Assembly (NCBI RefSeq): GCF_016807805.1
Contig: NZ_CP063362.1
Span: 434,001 to 498,000, forward strand
Direction of reading: 5' to 3'
DNA length: 64,000 nt
DNA from: Xanthobacter dioxanivorans
Lineage (GTDB): Bacteria; Pseudomonadota; Alphaproteobacteria; Rhizobiales; Xanthobacteraceae
Positions within the stretch are counted from its first letter, which is position 1; every line of letters begins with the position of its first letter. The translations under genes were made by a program, and so were the position numbers. Below, in pieces: positions 62,333 to 64,000 of the stretch. The notes under the pieces were generated by a model, which saw only the letters and a list, made by a program, of their open reading frames with translations, did no database searches and had not been told where the DNA came from.

Positions 62333-63079
62333 ATGAGCAAGGTGATGCTGGTGACCGGCGCCAGCCGGGGCATCGGGGCGCAGATCGCGCTGCTCGCCGC
62401 GCGGCAGGGCTGGAGCGTCGGCGTGAACTACCACCGCAGTGCCGACGCCGCGCTGGAACTGGTGCGCGAGATCGGCGCGGACGGCGGGCGGGCGGTGGCG
62501 CTGGCCGCCAATGTGAGCCGCCCGGAGGAGGTCGAGCGCATGTTTGCCGAGCTCGACCAGGCGTTCGGCCGGGTCGGCGCCCTCATCAACAACGCCGGCG
62601 TGCTGGCGAGCTTCCGCCTTGCCGATGCGGCGCCGGGGCAGCTGGAAGAGGTGTTCAGGGCCAACGTCTTCAGCGCCTATTATTGCGCGCGGGAAGCGAT
62701 CCGGCGCATGTCCACCCGGCACGGCGGGCCGGGGGGCGCCATCCTCAACATGTCGTCCGTGGCATCGCGGCTGGGCGGGCTCGGCGGCGGCACCGCCTAT
62801 GCCGGCTCGAAGGGCGCGATCGATTCCTTAACGCTGGCGCTGGCCAAGGAGGTGGGCGGCGAAGGCATCCGCGTGAACGCGCTGCGGCCGGGCCTGATCG
62901 AGACAGAGATCCATTCCGTGCATGGCGGCCTCGACCAGATGCGCGCGCTGGCGCGGCAGTCCGTGCCCCTCGGACGGTCGGGCACGGCGCAGGAGGTGGC
63001 GGAGGTCGCCCTGTGGGCCGTGTCGGAGGGCGCCTCCTATGTCCACGGCACCTGCATCGACGTCGCCGGCGGACGATGA
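62333..63079 (+). CDS. SDR-family oxidoreductase
   Basis: A 248-aa short-chain dehydrogenase: MLVTGASRGIGAQIALLAAR, NNAGVLASF, catalytic NMSSVASRLGGLGGGTAYAG SKG (Ser, Tyr, Lys), and final HGTCIDVAGGR. By family an NAD(P)-dependent alcohol/ketone enzyme such as glucose-1-dehydrogenase-like or 3-oxoacyl-reductase-like. AAAGAGAAAA lies upstream; last gene of the atuA operon. Confidence 0.92.
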   Translation: MSKVMLVTGASRGIGAQIALLAARQGWSVGVNYHRSADAALELVREIGADGGRAVALAANVSRPEEVERMFAELDQAFGRVGALINNAGVLASFRLADAAPGQLEEVFRANVFSAYYCAREAIRRMSTRHGGPGGAILNMSSVASRLGGLGGGTAYAGSKGAIDSLTLALAKEVGGEGIRVNALRPGLIETEIHSVHGGLDQMRALARQSVPLGRSGTAQEVAEVALWAVSEGASYVHGTCIDVAGGR

Positions 63080-63257
63080 GAGCGGCGGCCTGCCACATGC
63101 GCCGCGCTCACTGTTCAACCGCAATTGCAAGGGCGTCGATCCCGCCACGGTGACCACCCCGCTGTCGTGCCGCTGATGATTGACATCTCGGCCGTCGAGA
63201 GCCGGCGCCGCGCAATGAGCGTTGCGACCGGTTGCAACGGCCTCCGGACCGAAGCAT

Positions 63258-63282
63258 CCCCCGAGCCGCGGCTCTTCGGGGG
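63258..63282. other. GC-rich hairpin downstream of the SDR gene
   Basis: CCCCCGA (63258-63264) pairs with TCGGGGG (63276-63282) around a GC-rich loop. No T run follows, so its role as terminator is uncertain. The 368-base gap 63080-63447 shows no other feature. Confidence 0.35.
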
Positions 63283-63447
63283 TGCGCGGCGCTACCGGTC
63301 ATCATCATCGCCTGCAATTTCGGCCGCAGGCTGAAGACCCTCGAGGGTCCGCGCGTCGCCGCCGTTTGGCCTTGGACGCGGGTATTGGTCCAGGGCCCGC
63401 CCCCCGTGAGTTGAATTCGCTGCGGTGGAGCCTTATGCGTGGACGTC

Positions 63448-64000
63448 ATGGACACCCGAGCCGACGCCGAAAAACCCTTGAATTCGCTGCCCTGCCACCG
63501 GCCGACGTCCGCCAAGGCGGCGCCGTTCCTGCCGATGAGCCGCGCCGAGATGACGGCGCTCGGTTGGGACGCCTGCGACATCGTGCTGGTGACGGGCGAC
63601 GCCTATGTGGATCATCCGAGCTTCGGCATGGCCATCATCGGCCGGCTGCTCGAAGCCCAGGGCTTCCGGGTCGGCATCATCGCGCAGCCCGACTGGCAGT
63701 CGGCGGAGCCGTTCAAGGCGCTGGGCAAGCCGAAACTGTTCTTCGGCGTCACCGGCGGCAACATGGACTCGATGGTCAACCGCTACACGGCGGACCGCCG
63801 GCTGCGCCACGACGACGCCTACACCCCCGGCGGGGAAGGCGGCCGGCGGCCGGACCGCTCAACCATCGTCTACACGCAACGCTGCCGCGAGGCGTTCAAG
63901 GACGTGCCGATCGTGCTCGGCGGCATCGAGGCGTCGCTGCGCCGCATCGCGCATTTCGACTACTGGTCGGACAAGGTGCGCCGCTCGATCCTGGCGGACG
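63448..64000 (+). CDS. YgiQ-family radical SAM protein, 3' end outside window
   Basis: Open to the window edge from ATG 63448. [78 protein letters not shown] and [20 protein letters not shown] are the N-terminal hallmarks of YgiQ (UPF0313) radical SAM proteins; the CxxxCxxC cluster motif would lie beyond the window. A GTG at 63439 is in frame and also possible. Widely conserved and unrelated to the catabolic genes before it, with unknown reaction. Confidence 0.93.
   Translation, partial: MDTRADAEKPLNSLPCHRPTSAKAAPFLPMSRAEMTALGWDACDIVLVTGDAYVDHPSFGMAIIGRLLEAQGFRVGIIAQPDWQSAEPFKALGKPKLFFGVTGGNMDSMVNRYTADRRLRHDDAYTPGGEGGRRPDRSTIVYTQRCREAFKDVPIVLGGIEASLRRIAHFDYWSDKVRRSILAD

Noticed and set aside
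1..64000. CRISPR arrays, tRNA, rRNA, riboswitches, phage genes
   Set aside because: No regularly spaced repeats, cloverleaf or rRNA sequence, or phage structural motifs were seen on reading; a covariance-model search was not possible here.

Overview
The window reads as part of the chromosome (or a large replicon) of a high-GC alphaproteobacterium, probably in the Hyphomicrobiales (Xanthobacteraceae-like). This is inferred from the GC-rich codon use, IS66 and ParB/FitAB debris of the kind found on alphaproteobacterial plasmids, and the density of liv, TRAP, Bug and TauT-type solute-binding proteins. No rRNA, tRNA or CRISPR array was seen. Almost everything between about 1 and 63 kb is catabolic: CoA ligases, acyl-CoA dehydrogenase, SDRs, thiolases, ring-cleavage enzymes, their transporters and their GntR/LysR regulators. 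The last gene (YgiQ radical SAM, from 63.4 kb) is a housekeeping gene and may mark the edge of the catabolic region.

Layout. 0-9.4 kb: an aromatic/CoA-thioester block (VOC protein, FAD monooxygenase, FadL porin, thiolase, ferredoxin reductase, enoyl-CoA hydratase) with several broken genes, plus a FitAB toxin-antitoxin pair lodged against a ParB remnant. 9.5-17.1 kb (minus): livK-livF-[AMP-binding-like/livG fusion]-livH-livM-dctP, an uptake operon with an orphan TRAP binding protein at its end. 17.3-25.7 kb (plus): a divergent operon with a phosphotransferase/acyl-CoA dehydrogenase pair like LvaA/LvaC, two SDRs, a CaiB-type CoA-transferase, a CoA ligase, an FCD GntR regulator and a nitroreductase. 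25.8-32.3 kb: a second, closely similar GntR, a Tat-exported triple carboxymuconolactone-decarboxylase-like protein, an aldehyde dehydrogenase and a quinohemoprotein alcohol dehydrogenase whose stop codon abuts an IS66 element (32.35-34.86 kb).

35.7-45.7 kb (plus): one tightly coupled operon with GntR, a NitT/TauT-type ABC transporter, MDR reductase, hotdog thioesterase, glyoxalase-like protein, CoA ligase, Cds1-like PLP enzyme and a gamma-glutamyltransferase-family enzyme. 46.1-54.4 kb: an aromatic meta-cleavage module made of two convergent arms (FAA hydrolase and extradiol dioxygenase on plus; MFS importer, phenol-meta porin, MDR reductase and MhpA-type hydroxylase on minus) and a GntR gene. 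Copies of an AAAATCAATTTT-type element stand at both arm promoters and at the regulator. 54.4-58.5 kb: a graveyard of LysR, gamma-glutamyltransferase, aldehyde dehydrogenase and NicO fragments around one intact M20 hydrolase. 58.6-63.1 kb: LysR, AtuA (frameshifted) and its small ferredoxin-fold partner, a Bug-type binding protein and an SDR.

A recurring oddity is the loss of one base from G/C runs inside otherwise well-conserved genes (near 1080, 4139, 7735, 9304, 20575, 56644 and 60773). Either this assembly has homopolymer errors or several genes are freshly inactivated. The most unusual intact gene is the degenerate acyl-CoA-synthetase domain fused to a LivG ATPase (12537-14807).
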